A stretch of DNA of 18,596 bases from SIG510 sp045540975 (GCA_045540975.1 JAZQIE010000031.1:1-18596), one strand, 5' to 3'; shown: positions 8,762 through 16,709, counted from the first letter of the stretch. Made by a program: numbers and translations. The notes: a model not told the origin generated them from the sequence alone.

Positions 8762-9867
8762 CCTTCAAAATCGTCCGCATCCACTTGGATGCCGTTGCCT
8801 GCGGGCTTGCCCTCTGCCTTTGCAGGGGTTTCCTCAACAGGTGCGCGACCCGCCGCACGTGCGGCGTTTCTCGCCTGCGGAGAAAGGAGTTTATATGCAT
8901 TTGCGCGAATGTCTTCTTCCAGTTTCTTTGCAATGTCCGGGTTGTCGCGCAGGAACTGTTTTGCATTGTCACGACCCTGACCCACACGCATATCGCCCAT
9001 GCTGAACCATGCGCCCGACTTCTGCATCAAATCCAGTTTCACCGCAAGGTCGACCAACTCGCCCACCTTGGAGATGCCTTCGCCGTACATGATGTCGAAT
9101 TCGCCTTCTCTGAACGGAGGCGCGACCTTGTTTTTCACAATCTTCGCACGGGTGCGGTTACCAATCATTTCCGAGCCGTTTTTCAAGGTCTCAACACGGC
9201 GGATTTCCATACGTACGCTGGAATAGAATTTGAGTGCGCGGCCGCCCGGGGTGACTTCGGGGTTGCCGTACATCACGCCGACCTTTTCACGAAGCTGGTT
9301 GATGAAAATTGCAACACAGTTGCTCTTGGAGATTGCGCCTGCGAGTTTTCTGAGCGCCTGAGACATGAGTCGCGCCTGCAGACCCACGAATGCATCACCC
9401 ATCTCGCCTTCGATTTCCATTCTCGGTACCAATGCCGCAACCGAGTCGATAACCACAACATCAAGCGCGCCGCTGCGCACCAATGCCTCCGCGATTTCCA
9501 GCGCCTGTTCACCGGTATCCGGCTGAGAAACCAAGAGGGAATCGATATCAACACCGAGTGCGCGTGCATAGACCGGGTCAAGCGCATGCTCCACGTCGAT
9601 AAACGCCGCATCGCCGCCCATTTTCTGCGCCTCTGCAACGATATGGAGCGAAACTGTGGTCTTACCCGAGGATTCCGGACCGTAAATCTCAATGATACGT
9701 CCGCGCGGCACACCGCCGATTCCGAGTGCCAGGTCAAGGGTGAGAGACCCGGTCGGGATATGCCCGACTTCCATCTGCGCATTTTCGCCAAGGCGCATAA
9801 TCGAGCCCTTGCCAAACTGCTTTTCTATTTGCGAAAGTGCTGTTTCAAGTGCTTTTTTCTTGTCCAT
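8758..9867 (-). CDS. recA: Recombinase RecA
   Basis: The 369-aa RecA forms ATP-dependent filaments on single-stranded DNA for recombination and SOS induction. Walker A is GPESSGKTT (63-71), Walker B is around LDVVVIDS (135-142), and the L2-region signature NQLREKVGVMYGNPE precedes GGRALKFYSSVR. The C-terminus is an Ala/Pro-rich linker with an acidic tail (DADDFEG). Small departures from the usual consensus are GDAFVGLQ where GDSHVGLQ is common, and PEVTPGG where PETTTGG is common. AAAGGGG lies 10 nt before the ATG, in a 15-nt gap after prmC. I see no SOS box or promoter in that gap. Confidence 0.98.
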   Translation of the reverse strand: MDKKKALETALSQIEKQFGKGSIMRLGENAQMEVGHIPTGSLTLDLALGIGGVPRGRIIEIYGPESSGKTTVSLHIVAEAQKMGGDAAFIDVEHALDPVYARALGVDIDSLLVSQPDTGEQALEIAEALVRSGALDVVVIDSVAALVPRMEIEGEMGDAFVGLQARLMSQALRKLAGAISKSNCVAIFINQLREKVGVMYGNPEVTPGGRALKFYSSVRMEIRRVETLKNGSEMIGNRTRAKIVKNKVAPPFREGEFDIMYGEGISKVGELVDLAVKLDLMQKSGAWFSMGDMRVGQGRDNAKQFLRDNPDIAKKLEEDIRANAYKLLSPQARNAARAAGRAPVEETPAKAEGKPAGNGIQVDADDFEG

Positions 9868-9882
9868 GTTTATAACCCCTTT

Positions 9883-10716
9883 CTATGTTCGAAAGCCAAG
9901 CACCACACGTTCAATGCCTGCGGTGTCTTGTATGATTTCTATGTTACCGAGTCCCACACAGCGCATCCGCTCCGCGAGACTCTGCGCTTGCAGGTATCCG
10001 CATTCAAACGCGATTGCGCCGCCGGGATTTAGCACATCCGTCCAGCGGTGCAGGATCGCATCGTAGAAGGCGAATCCGTCCACACCGCCATAGAGCGCTT
10101 CATTCGGTTCAAAAAAGCCGACCGAAGCATCCAACTCCTGCATCTCACGGAGTGTGATATACGGCGGATTGGAAACGATAAAGTCAAACGTTCCCAGCGT
10201 TGTTTCGGGGGTGCGGCACACATCGCCAAACACCACGGAAAGCTGCGTGCTGAGTCCGTATTGCTTCACATTTTTCCACGCAATCTCGAGCGCCGCCTCC
10301 GAGTTGTCAAGCAGGACTCCGAAAAGTTCGGGGCGCTCATGCGCCAGCGCAATGCCCACACATCCGCTTCCCGTACACAAGTCCAAAAACCGTGTCCCGG
10401 GGAGTTTGAGCGCGCAATCCACCAGCACCTCGGTATCGCTTCGCGGAATGAGAACATCGGGTGTCACGGTGAGGGTGAGACCGTAAAAATCCCATTCCCC
10501 GAGAATGTATGCGAGCGGTTCGCCGCGCAATCTTCTCTGAATCAGTTCATCCAGCGCGGTCTCCTCCACGATTTGCTGTTTTGAGCGCAAAAATTCCTCC
10601 AAGCTGTATCCGAATGCAAACCGAGTAAGCTCGCGTGCTTCGAATTTTGCGTTTTCAATTCCGTTTTCGGAGAAGGTCTCCGCACATTTGAGATACAGCG
10701 CGTAAAGCGTTACCAC
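9883..10716 (-). CDS. prmC: Peptide chain release factor N5-glutamine methyltransferase PrmC
   Basis: This 277-aa SAM-dependent enzyme methylates the glutamine of the GGQ motif in release factors RF1/RF2. It has the helical N-terminal substrate domain, the Rossmann glycine motif LDLCTGSGCVGIALA (111-125) and the catalytic NPPY (183-186). The start is a GTG at 10716, chosen because AAGGGG is spaced 7 nt ahead of it. It overlaps the DUF1385 gene by 7 nt. The DUF1385-prmC pairing is common in Clostridia, but the usual third partner prfA is not in this window. Confidence 0.95.
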   Translation of the reverse strand: MVTLYALYLKCAETFSENGIENAKFEARELTRFAFGYSLEEFLRSKQQIVEETALDELIQRRLRGEPLAYILGEWDFYGLTLTVTPDVLIPRSDTEVLVDCALKLPGTRFLDLCTGSGCVGIALAHERPELFGVLLDNSEAALEIAWKNVKQYGLSTQLSVVFGDVCRTPETTLGTFDFIVSNPPYITLREMQELDASVGFFEPNEALYGGVDGFAFYDAILHRWTDVLNPGGAIAFECGYLQAQSLAERMRCVGLGNIEIIQDTAGIERVVLGFRT

Positions 10717-11648
10717 TTGTCTGCCCCTTCTTCCTCGGGAATGACCGCATTGAGTGCGGCAATCGCCACTTCAATCATGGAATCGTCGGGCTCAAAGGTG
10801 GTAAAGCCTTGAAACCAAACACCGGGGGCGCGCATGATTTTGGTAAACCAATTATCAAACCGACCGATGAGGCGGTTGACCTCAAAACTGATGCCGACTA
10901 CCACGGGCAGAAGTGCAAGCCGCAGTGCCATACGAATCCACGGATTCGACCATTGCACCACGCTGAACACCAAAATACTCACAATCATTACACTAAAGAG
11001 GAAACTGGTGCCGCAGCGCGGATGCTCCTTCGGGAAGGTACGGACATTTTCCACCGTGAGTTCTTTTCCCGCTTCATAACAGTAAATGGTTTTATGCTCC
11101 GCACCGTGATAGGAAAACACGCGTTTCATATCCTTCATGTGGGAGATGGAGTACATAAAGAGCAGGAAAATCGCGATTCTCACCGCGCCTTCCAGCAGGT
11201 TTCTCCAGATTCCCGAGCCGATATAGTCATCCAAAAGCCCCGCAATCAGAGTGGGCAAAAACACAAACAGCACAACCGGAATCACAACACCGAAGAAACC
11301 CGCAATCGCAAACAGGATTTTCTCCGCACGTTCAAACCCGATTTTCTCTTCCACCCAACGGTCGAACTTACTCGGCTCGACTTCTTCCTCCTCCACCGCA
11401 AAGGATGCGGAGTAGTTGATTGCCGCAAAGCCCATGCGCATGGAATCAAACATCCCGATGATTCCGCGAATGAACGGGATGCGGAAAAATTTGAAGCGCT
11501 TCCGCAAGGTTTTGAGCGGCTCAACTTTGCAGTCGATCTCCCCCTCGGGTTTGCGGATTGCAATGGCGGATTTTTCCGGACCGAGCATCATAATGCCTTC
11601 AATCAAGGCTTGTCCGCCAATTGATGTTTTTTTGCAAGGCTGATTCAT
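10710..11648 (-). CDS. DUF1385 family membrane protein (YqhQ-like)
   Basis: This 312-aa protein belongs to the DUF1385 family (B. subtilis YqhQ), whose biochemical function is not established. Family signatures are GGQALIEGIMM (11-21), YHGAEHKTI (180-188) and HPRCGTSF (209-216). Four hydrophobic segments, near 111-138, 151-168, 214-233 and 239-258, indicate a membrane protein. The His/Cys signatures lie in the hydrophilic loop between the second and third segments. The ATG overlaps the kinase stop (ATGA) with GGAG 7 nt upstream. The gene is the link between the two-component system and the prmC-recA part of the operon. Confidence 0.93.
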   Translation of the reverse strand: MNQPCKKTSIGGQALIEGIMMLGPEKSAIAIRKPEGEIDCKVEPLKTLRKRFKFFRIPFIRGIIGMFDSMRMGFAAINYSASFAVEEEEVEPSKFDRWVEEKIGFERAEKILFAIAGFFGVVIPVVLFVFLPTLIAGLLDDYIGSGIWRNLLEGAVRIAIFLLFMYSISHMKDMKRVFSYHGAEHKTIYCYEAGKELTVENVRTFPKEHPRCGTSFLFSVMIVSILVFSVVQWSNPWIRMALRLALLPVVVGISFEVNRLIGRFDNWFTKIMRAPGVWFQGFTTFEPDDSMIEVAIAALNAVIPEEEGADKW

Positions 11649-13102
11649 TCGTTTTCTCCTTCTTCCTTGGTTTCAATCTGCTCAGGCTCATTTTTCAGAA
11701 GCGGCAGGCGGATGGTAACGGTTGTCCCCTCGCCAAACACACTTCCGATATTGAGTTCACCGCTGTGCAGATTGATAATCTCGTCGCTGACCGCAAGCCC
11801 GATTCCGCTTCCGGTCACCTTCGAGGTGCCTTTATAGAATTTCACTTTGACATAGGGCAGCTCCTCTTCGGGAATTCCTTCGCCGTAGTCACGGATGGTG
11901 ATGGTCGCAAAGTCCTTATCGCAATCCGCATCCACTTCGATTTTTCCGCCCTTGCCGTGCTTGACCGCGTTGTCTAAGATATTGAAAAACACCTGCTTTA
12001 AGCGTTCACGGTCACCGCTGATGAAAATATCGCGGTCGTTTTGGGTGTAATCCAAAACGATTGCCTGCTTCTTAAACGTCTCCGCATACATGAAGAGGGT
12101 TTCTTCCAGTTCCGCTTTGAGGTCCATCTCCTCCATAAAGAGGGTAAACCGTCCGCTTTCCATACGCGCAAAATCCAAAAGCTCTTCCACCATCTTGGAA
12201 AGGCGGCGGGTCTCCTTAAGGATAATGCCGATGCCCTTTTGTACATCCTCTTCGTTTGCCGCGCCCACCGCGGTGAGGGTCTCGCCCCAGCCGATAATCG
12301 CGGTCAGCGGTGTACGAAGTTCGTGCGACACCGAGGAGATAAATTCGTTTTTCATCTTTTCGGAGCGCGCAATCTCGGATGACATTTCGTTAATCGCGTT
12401 GCAAAGTTCTCCGATTTCGTCCTCGTACTTCTTATCGATTCGGACACCGTAACCACCCTTGGTGATTTGCTTTGTGATGTCGGTGATTTCGCGAAGCGGA
12501 GTGACAATCGAGCGAATGAAGTATGCATTCGTGATGAGTAAGAACAAAATCACGGAAAGGCCCAAAAGCGCCACCATGCCGCTCTGTGCAATCAGCTCGC
12601 GGTCGATTCGCGCAAGACTTGTCACATATCGCAGCACACCGACCACCTGCGACCCGCCTGCCACGATGGGGCAGGACACACTCAGGATACGCTCACCCGT
12701 CACCGGGTCATTGCCGATGAAGTTTTGGGTTTTATTCTCCTGTACCGCACGTTCAATGTCGGGTGTGCCCGGCATCATGCCTGCGGGCAGACCGCTGTAT
12801 GAAAACAGGATTCTGCCGTCCGCGGTCAAGGTCTGCCGTTCGATTTGCCCATCCACCGCGTTTTCCACGGTCTGACGGCGCGCGTTTTCGTAAAACGAGT
12901 CGAAGCTTGTGATACTGTCGTTAAAATAACGCGCATTGAGCAGGGCACGGCTGGTCATATTCTCGCGCACATTGTTGTAGTAGTAGTTGATCATACCCAC
13001 CGCGTAAATCACAACCGCGAGCACAACCACCAAAGCGATGTACGAAAGATTGTTGATCATCCATCTGCGCTGGATTCCCTGCAATTTCTGTTTTCGCGCC
13101 AT
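11645..13102 (-). CDS. Membrane sensor histidine kinase (HAMP-HisKA-HATPase)
   Basis: This sensor kinase has about 485 aa. TM1 is around residues 18-40, followed by an extracytoplasmic sensor region of about 135 aa, TM2 around 175-197, then HAMP. The phosphoacceptor His260 is in SHELRTPLT, followed by the N box NILDNAVKHG, G1 DYGEGIP and G2 GSGIGLAV. It has no PAS domain. A TTG at 13111 could extend it by three residues, but GGAG is only 1 nt from that TTG and 10 nt from the ATG at 13102, so I choose the ATG. It lies 15 nt downstream of the regulator gene, its likely cognate partner. The signal is unknown; the architecture is PhoR/WalK-like. Confidence 0.94.
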   Translation of the reverse strand: MARKQKLQGIQRRWMINNLSYIALVVVLAVVIYAVGMINYYYNNVRENMTSRALLNARYFNDSITSFDSFYENARRQTVENAVDGQIERQTLTADGRILFSYSGLPAGMMPGTPDIERAVQENKTQNFIGNDPVTGERILSVSCPIVAGGSQVVGVLRYVTSLARIDRELIAQSGMVALLGLSVILFLLITNAYFIRSIVTPLREITDITKQITKGGYGVRIDKKYEDEIGELCNAINEMSSEIARSEKMKNEFISSVSHELRTPLTAIIGWGETLTAVGAANEEDVQKGIGIILKETRRLSKMVEELLDFARMESGRFTLFMEEMDLKAELEETLFMYAETFKKQAIVLDYTQNDRDIFISGDRERLKQVFFNILDNAVKHGKGGKIEVDADCDKDFATITIRDYGEGIPEEELPYVKVKFYKGTSKVTGSGIGLAVSDEIINLHSGELNIGSVFGEGTTVTIRLPLLKNEPEQIETKEEGENE

Positions 13103-13117
13103 GTGTTCCAATCTCCT

Positions 13118-13816
13118 TTAACCGTTGCCCCACTTGTAGCCGTAGCCCCAAACCGTCTGGATATAGGTCGGGAATGCGGGGTCGTCCTCAATTTTCAGGC
13201 GCAGACGGCGGATATTGACGTCCACGATTTTCACCTCACCGAAATCCGGACTTCCCCAAACCGCGGCAAGCATATCCCCACGGGAGATTGCCTTGCCGGG
13301 ATTGTCCATAAAATACTTCATGATGGTGTACTCCACCTGTGTGAGTCGAATCCGCTCCCCGTTCTTTTCCAAGGTACGGTTTCTGGTGTTTAACACAAAC
13401 GGACCGCTCACCAAACGTCCGGGGTCTTCGGTCATTGTATCCCCGATACGGCGGTAAAGCGCATCGATGCGCGCAATCAGTTCGGTCGGTGAAAACGGCT
13501 TGGTCACATAATCGTCCGCACCGGTCATGAGACCCGTTACACGGTCAACCTCCTGGGTCTTGGAGGTCAGCATAATAATCCCGATTTTCGAGCCGGTACC
13601 GCGAATTCTGCGGCACACCTCAAACCCGTCAATATCCGGAAGCATGATATCGAGAAGCGCCATGCGGATGTCCGGCTGTTCCTTCAAAAGACTCAGCGCG
13701 GTCTCTCCCAAGTCCGCTTCCACAACCTCATATCCCGCGCGCTCCAAGTTAATGACCACAAAGCTGCGGATACTCGGCTCATCTTCCAAAACGAGAATTT
13801 TTTTCGCGTTACTCAA
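13118..13816 (-). CDS. OmpR/PhoB-family response regulator
   Basis: This 232-aa regulator has an N-terminal receiver domain (phosphoacceptor Asp56 in LLDIMLPDIDG, acidic pocket Glu11-Asp12, conserved Lys in TKPFSP). It also has a C-terminal winged-helix DNA-binding domain of the OmpR type, ending in RRLRLKIEDD and TVWGYGYKW. The start codon is TTG at 13816, preceded by GAGGGGGAAG at about 6-nt spacing; no ATG is available nearby. It is 15 nt downstream of the lipoprotein gene and upstream of the kinase gene, so lipoprotein, regulator and kinase form a trio. Target operators cannot be identified here. Confidence 0.95.
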   Translation of the reverse strand: MSNAKKILVLEDEPSIRSFVVINLERAGYEVVEADLGETALSLLKEQPDIRMALLDIMLPDIDGFEVCRRIRGTGSKIGIIMLTSKTQEVDRVTGLMTGADDYVTKPFSPTELIARIDALYRRIGDTMTEDPGRLVSGPFVLNTRNRTLEKNGERIRLTQVEYTIMKYFMDNPGKAISRGDMLAAVWGSPDFGEVKIVDVNIRRLRLKIEDDPAFPTYIQTVWGYGYKWGNG

Positions 13817-13831
13817 GTGTGTCTTCCCCCT

Positions 13832-15115
13832 CTACTTCACAATCAGATTTGCGGTCGCCCAAGTACTCTCCCTGCGGCGGAACGCACCGCCCAGCCATTC
13901 GGGAGTAAGCACCTCTCCCAAATACTGATCCTGCTCGATTTTCACGGCATACAGGGTATTTTCGTATTCCGCGACCTGCACCATGCCCTCCTGCGCCATG
14001 AGTTCCGCACGTTTCTCACCGCTGATTGCGGCAAACGTGAAGAGCGGAGTGATGGCATCGGTATAGAATTTCACCTTTGCAATGGCACCGTTGGTATTGT
14101 CGTACTCGGTTTTCACCTTGCCCTTCCACGAAAGCGGAAGGCTTAAATACCAGTTCTGCTCATTTGCATAGCAGGTGTAAAACTTCTCTTGCAGCGCGCC
14201 CTCTTCGGTATATCCGCACCAAGTAAGCTCCCAAAGTGCGGTCTGCGGAGCGAGCGCATCATGCTCGCTGCGGGGGATTTCAATTTCACCGTCACCGTCC
14301 AAATCCGCAAAGTAGAGCGGATATTTGCACAAAAGCGGACTTCCGTACGCGACGTTTTTGAGAATCTTCCCGTGCATTGTCACCACATCGGTAGCAAAGC
14401 CGTCTGCCGCCGCAGAGGTAACAAACACCGCGTTTCCGCCCCCGCACTTGCCGCTTCCGATTCGCTTAATCGCGGTCGCGGGTGCAGAGAGAAGCGCTTG
14501 TCCTTCCGGGGCAAGTCTTCCGCCGTGTGCGGCATGCAGGGTGAATTTCCCGACCGACTCGGCATCCGCATCCACAATTCCCAAATCACCCACACCGTCG
14601 CCGTTCAAATCCGCAACCGTGTAGTACCGATACGGCATCTCATACTGCTGTGCAAAGGTCTCTCCCGTCATGCCGTAAACCCCAAGCGTCTTTTTCCCGT
14701 CTTGGTCAAAGCCGACAATGAGCTCATAATTCCCCTGACCCAAGACATCCGCAAAGGTCACGCTCTCAATGGACGAGGAAAGCCCGTTCACCACCGCGTA
14801 CAGCCAAAACTCCCCGTCGGTCGACTCAAAGAGATTGATTTGCACTTCGTCCTGCTGGGTGGGATTGCGCAAGAAGACCACGCACTCATCCTCGCCGTCG
14901 GAATCCAAATCAAAAAGCTGTGTCGCCTGACGGTAATTTCCCGCGGTGGGATACACATATTCCGCGCCGGCAATCCGTGCTTCATTGAGCACCGCATTCA
15001 GCCCCGCATATTCCTCCGGTACCTGCGGCGGAGCAAACAGACTTTCCACCGAGTACGGACTGCAGGCGGTCAAAAAAACCAGCGCAAATATTGTCAAAAT
15101 CAATTTTCTTATCAT
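13832..15115 (-). CDS. Lipoprotein with calcium-loop (VCBS/FG-GAP-like) repeats
   Basis: This 427-aa predicted exported lipoprotein has a basic N-terminus, a hydrophobic segment and lipobox LTAC with Cys18. The rest is predicted outside the cell, anchored to the membrane. Three DxDxDG-type loops, DLDSDGEDE (69-77), DLNGDGVGD (169-177) and DLDGDGEIE (271-279), sit about 100 residues apart, as in FG-GAP/VCBS beta-propeller proteins that bind calcium. The function is unknown. As first gene of the operon, directly ahead of a response regulator and kinase, it could be an accessory sensor or a target of that system (inference). The ATG has GGGGTGA upstream and a promoter 21-26 nt before it. Confidence 0.85.
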   Translation of the reverse strand: MIRKLILTIFALVFLTACSPYSVESLFAPPQVPEEYAGLNAVLNEARIAGAEYVYPTAGNYRQATQLFDLDSDGEDECVVFLRNPTQQDEVQINLFESTDGEFWLYAVVNGLSSSIESVTFADVLGQGNYELIVGFDQDGKKTLGVYGMTGETFAQQYEMPYRYYTVADLNGDGVGDLGIVDADAESVGKFTLHAAHGGRLAPEGQALLSAPATAIKRIGSGKCGGGNAVFVTSAAADGFATDVVTMHGKILKNVAYGSPLLCKYPLYFADLDGDGEIEIPRSEHDALAPQTALWELTWCGYTEEGALQEKFYTCYANEQNWYLSLPLSWKGKVKTEYDNTNGAIAKVKFYTDAITPLFTFAAISGEKRAELMAQEGMVQVAEYENTLYAVKIEQDQYLGEVLTPEWLGGAFRRRESTWATANLIVK

Positions 15116-15135
15116 AGGTACTTCACCCCAATGAT

Positions 15136-15144
15136 ATTATACCA
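15136..15144 (-). promoter_or_regulatory. Extended -10 promoter heading the long operon
   Basis: On the minus strand TGGTATAAT occupies 15144-15136: a perfect TATAAT preceded by TG one base upstream (extended -10). No good -35 is found at 16-18 bp (about TACCAA). Transcription would start near 15129, giving a leader of only about 14 nt before the lipoprotein ATG. It is the only convincing promoter I found for the genes to its left, and it lies just past the acyltransferase terminator. Confidence 0.65.
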
Positions 15145-15173
15145 CAACTTTGTTCGTTTTGGTAGTCTATTTT

Positions 15174-15215
15174 GGAAAAAAATTACCGCATTTGCAACAT
15201 TGCAAACGCGGCAAT
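15174..15215 (-). terminator. Rho-independent terminator after the acyltransferase gene
   Basis: The arms at 15182-15197 and 15200-15215 are inverted repeats of 16 bp with only two mismatches, both of which form G-U pairs in minus-strand RNA. Reading on the minus strand, the hairpin is followed by a run of T at 15182-15176. It lies 14 nt after the acyltransferase stop and separates that gene from the lipoprotein promoter. Confidence 0.9.
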
Positions 15216-15228
15216 TCCAAGTCTGTTT

Positions 15229-15747
15229 TTATTCGCTTTTTGCAAATCTTTTTTCCAAAAATTCGCGCTTTTTCTCAAGGTCCATCCCCTTCGTATGCAC
15301 CAAGCGGTCACGGTTTTTTTCTTCGTACTCCGAAACGGTTTTTATCACGCGCGCAGGCACACCGACCGCAATCGAGCCGTCGGGAATATCACGGGTCACC
15401 ACCGCATCGCATCCGATGATACAGTTCGAGCCCACCGTCACGCCCGGCATGACGGTCGCACCCGTGCCGATATGCACGTTATCCCCGATTTTCACGGGCG
15501 CAAACAAATCCGCATCTGCATACTCGGGTTTCATCCCGCGAAGCACCCAAACGCCACCGTCATAGGTCAGGATATGAACGTTTGTGTTGATACGGACGTG
15601 ATTTCCGATTTCCACCAGATACGGCTCAGACCCCAAAGTCGCATTTGCATGAATGCTGCAGCCTTCTCCGATTTTTGCGCCCTTCGCACGCCAGTACGCG
15701 ACCATGCCTTTTCTTCGCAGCAATCTGTTCTTTACACGTCCGAAAAT
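15229..15747 (-). CDS. Hexapeptide-repeat (left-handed beta-helix) acyltransferase
   Basis: A left-handed beta-helix acyltransferase of the LacA/Vat/WbbJ type, probably O-acetylating a sugar or polysaccharide. Hexapeptide turns run from IGEGCSIHANATLG through VKIGDNVHIGTGATVMPGVTVGSNCIIGCDAVVTRDIP to the family's GVPARVI. The usual conserved His in the loop before GGVWVLR is Tyr here (LTYDGG). The frame stays open upstream of the first ATG (15705). TTG at 15723 has no ribosome binding site at a proper distance, while AGGGGAAGG ends 9 nt before an ATT at 15747, giving 172 aa starting (M)FGRVKNRLLRRKG. I therefore use 15747, with 15723 or 15705 as alternatives. It has its own promoter and terminator. 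Confidence 0.85.
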   Translation of the reverse strand: MFGRVKNRLLRRKGMVAYWRAKGAKIGEGCSIHANATLGSEPYLVEIGNHVRINTNVHILTYDGGVWVLRGMKPEYADADLFAPVKIGDNVHIGTGATVMPGVTVGSNCIIGCDAVVTRDIPDGSIAVGVPARVIKTVSEYEEKNRDRLVHTKGMDLEKKREFLEKRFAKSE

Positions 15748-15756
15748 GCTCTTTTT

Positions 15757-15765
15757 CCTTCCCCT
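15757..15765 (-). promoter_or_regulatory. Ribosome binding site that decides the acyltransferase start
   Basis: On the minus strand AGGGGAAGG (15765-15757) is the only strong Shine-Dalgarno sequence upstream of the acyltransferase. It is 9 nt from ATT (15747-15745) but about 33 nt from the TTG at 15723, which argues for initiation at ATT. Confidence 0.55.
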
Positions 15766-15781
15766 TTCTTTCGTTTTTTGT

Positions 15782-15810
15782 ATTATATCATATCAAAATT
15801 CCAATTTCAA
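15782..15810 (-). promoter_or_regulatory. Promoter of the acyltransferase gene
   Basis: On the minus strand there is TTGAAA at 15810-15805, a 17-bp spacer and TATAAT at 15787-15782. The TG of an extended -10 is also present (TGATATAAT). The -35 box overlaps the stop codon of the upstream fliB-like gene (15809-15807). Transcription would begin near 15775, just before the ribosome binding site. Confidence 0.88.
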
Positions 15811-16709
15811 CACAAGTGTTCGAAGAGGCGGTCGAGGTTTTCCTCGGAGTATTCGATTTCACTCGAAAACATCCGCGCGAGTTCCACTTGTTCTTCAAAA
15901 GAAAACTCACCCGTCTCGGTCCAAATCGCGGCGCCCATACGGTAGAGAATTTCACATCCCAGCACCGCAAATGCGCCCCAAGTTTTCGCATCTCCGAGGT
16001 CAAACGCAGAGGCGACATGGCGGTAGAGCAGATACACCAAAAACTGCTCATATTCATGACTTCGCTCTGCCATAAACACGTCAAATCCGTCAAAATCCAT
16101 GGGTTTTTCGAGCAAATCAAGGGTGTTGTCCCAAATCGGGTCCAGCCGCTCCAAATCCCGTAAAATTTTCGCGGAATTTTGCAAATTTTCCAAGGTTTTT
16201 CCGCAAAATTTCAATATTTTTTCGCATCTTTCACGCAGTGTTAACGCGCGATTTTGCGCAATTTCGATGAGGTGATTGCGAAAGGCGAGAATCTCATCCT
16301 CGCCCTGCGGAGCGGAAAGAAGTGTCACACACTCGACCTCGCCCAGAATCAGCCGCGCCGCTTCTTCACAGCAAAGCCCAAGCCCCGCCTCGGTGCGGTC
16401 GGGCAGAATGTTATAAAACCGCGGATGCTCGCGACAAATCTCGCAAAGGCTCTCCTCTCCGAGATTCAAAATCAAATCGCACAAATTCCGCTCATTCAAA
16501 AACGGACAACGCTCGCCCTCTCCCAAGATGAAATGCGGGGTTTCCTCCCACGCGATGTTGTTTTTAAGGCGCGCGCCCATCTCACCCGCAACCGCGCGGT
16601 ACGTCTTTGCACAATCGGTATCAATATCAATTTCCCAACCGATGCAGCATGAGTGCTTACACGCGGATGCAATGCATTTGAATTTATGATAATAACTCGG
16701 CACTACCAT
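15807..16709 (-). CDS. fliB: FliB-family protein (flagellin lysine-N-methylase homologue)
   Basis: The protein has about 300 aa and the cysteine-rich pattern of the FliB family: Cys12, Cys17, Cys21-22 (CIASACKHSCCIGWEID), Cys68 and Cys77, then SLCEICREHPRFYN (Cys89, Cys92, His95) and GLCCEEAARLIL (113-114). FliB methylates lysines of flagellin in Salmonella, and the cysteines suggest a metal or Fe-S centre. The C-terminal half is helical and less conserved. An upstream TTG at 16724 would add five residues, but GGAGG at 16722-16718 lies 8 nt before the ATG at 16709, so I choose the ATG. No flagellar gene is in the window, so the substrate may not be flagellin. No clear promoter was seen. Confidence 0.82.
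   Translation of the reverse strand: MVVPSYYHKFKCIASACKHSCCIGWEIDIDTDCAKTYRAVAGEMGARLKNNIAWEETPHFILGEGERCPFLNERNLCDLILNLGEESLCEICREHPRFYNILPDRTEAGLGLCCEEAARLILGEVECVTLLSAPQGEDEILAFRNHLIEIAQNRALTLRERCEKILKFCGKTLENLQNSAKILRDLERLDPIWDNTLDLLEKPMDFDGFDVFMAERSHEYEQFLVYLLYRHVASAFDLGDAKTWGAFAVLGCEILYRMGAAIWTETGEFSFEEQVELARMFSSEIEYSEENLDRLFEHLC

Noticed and set aside
9885..9891. CGAACAT just upstream of recA on the minus strand, resembling half of a Firmicute SOS box
   Set aside because: The matching GTTC half is absent at the required spacing, and the bases are the final codons of prmC.
14189..15565. Long plus-strand open frame (458 codons) opposite the lipoprotein and acyltransferase genes
   Set aside because: It is antisense to well-supported genes, crosses their promoter and terminator, and shows no recognisable domain. 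Similar long antisense frames opposite recA, cysS, tsaD and prs are explained by codon bias.
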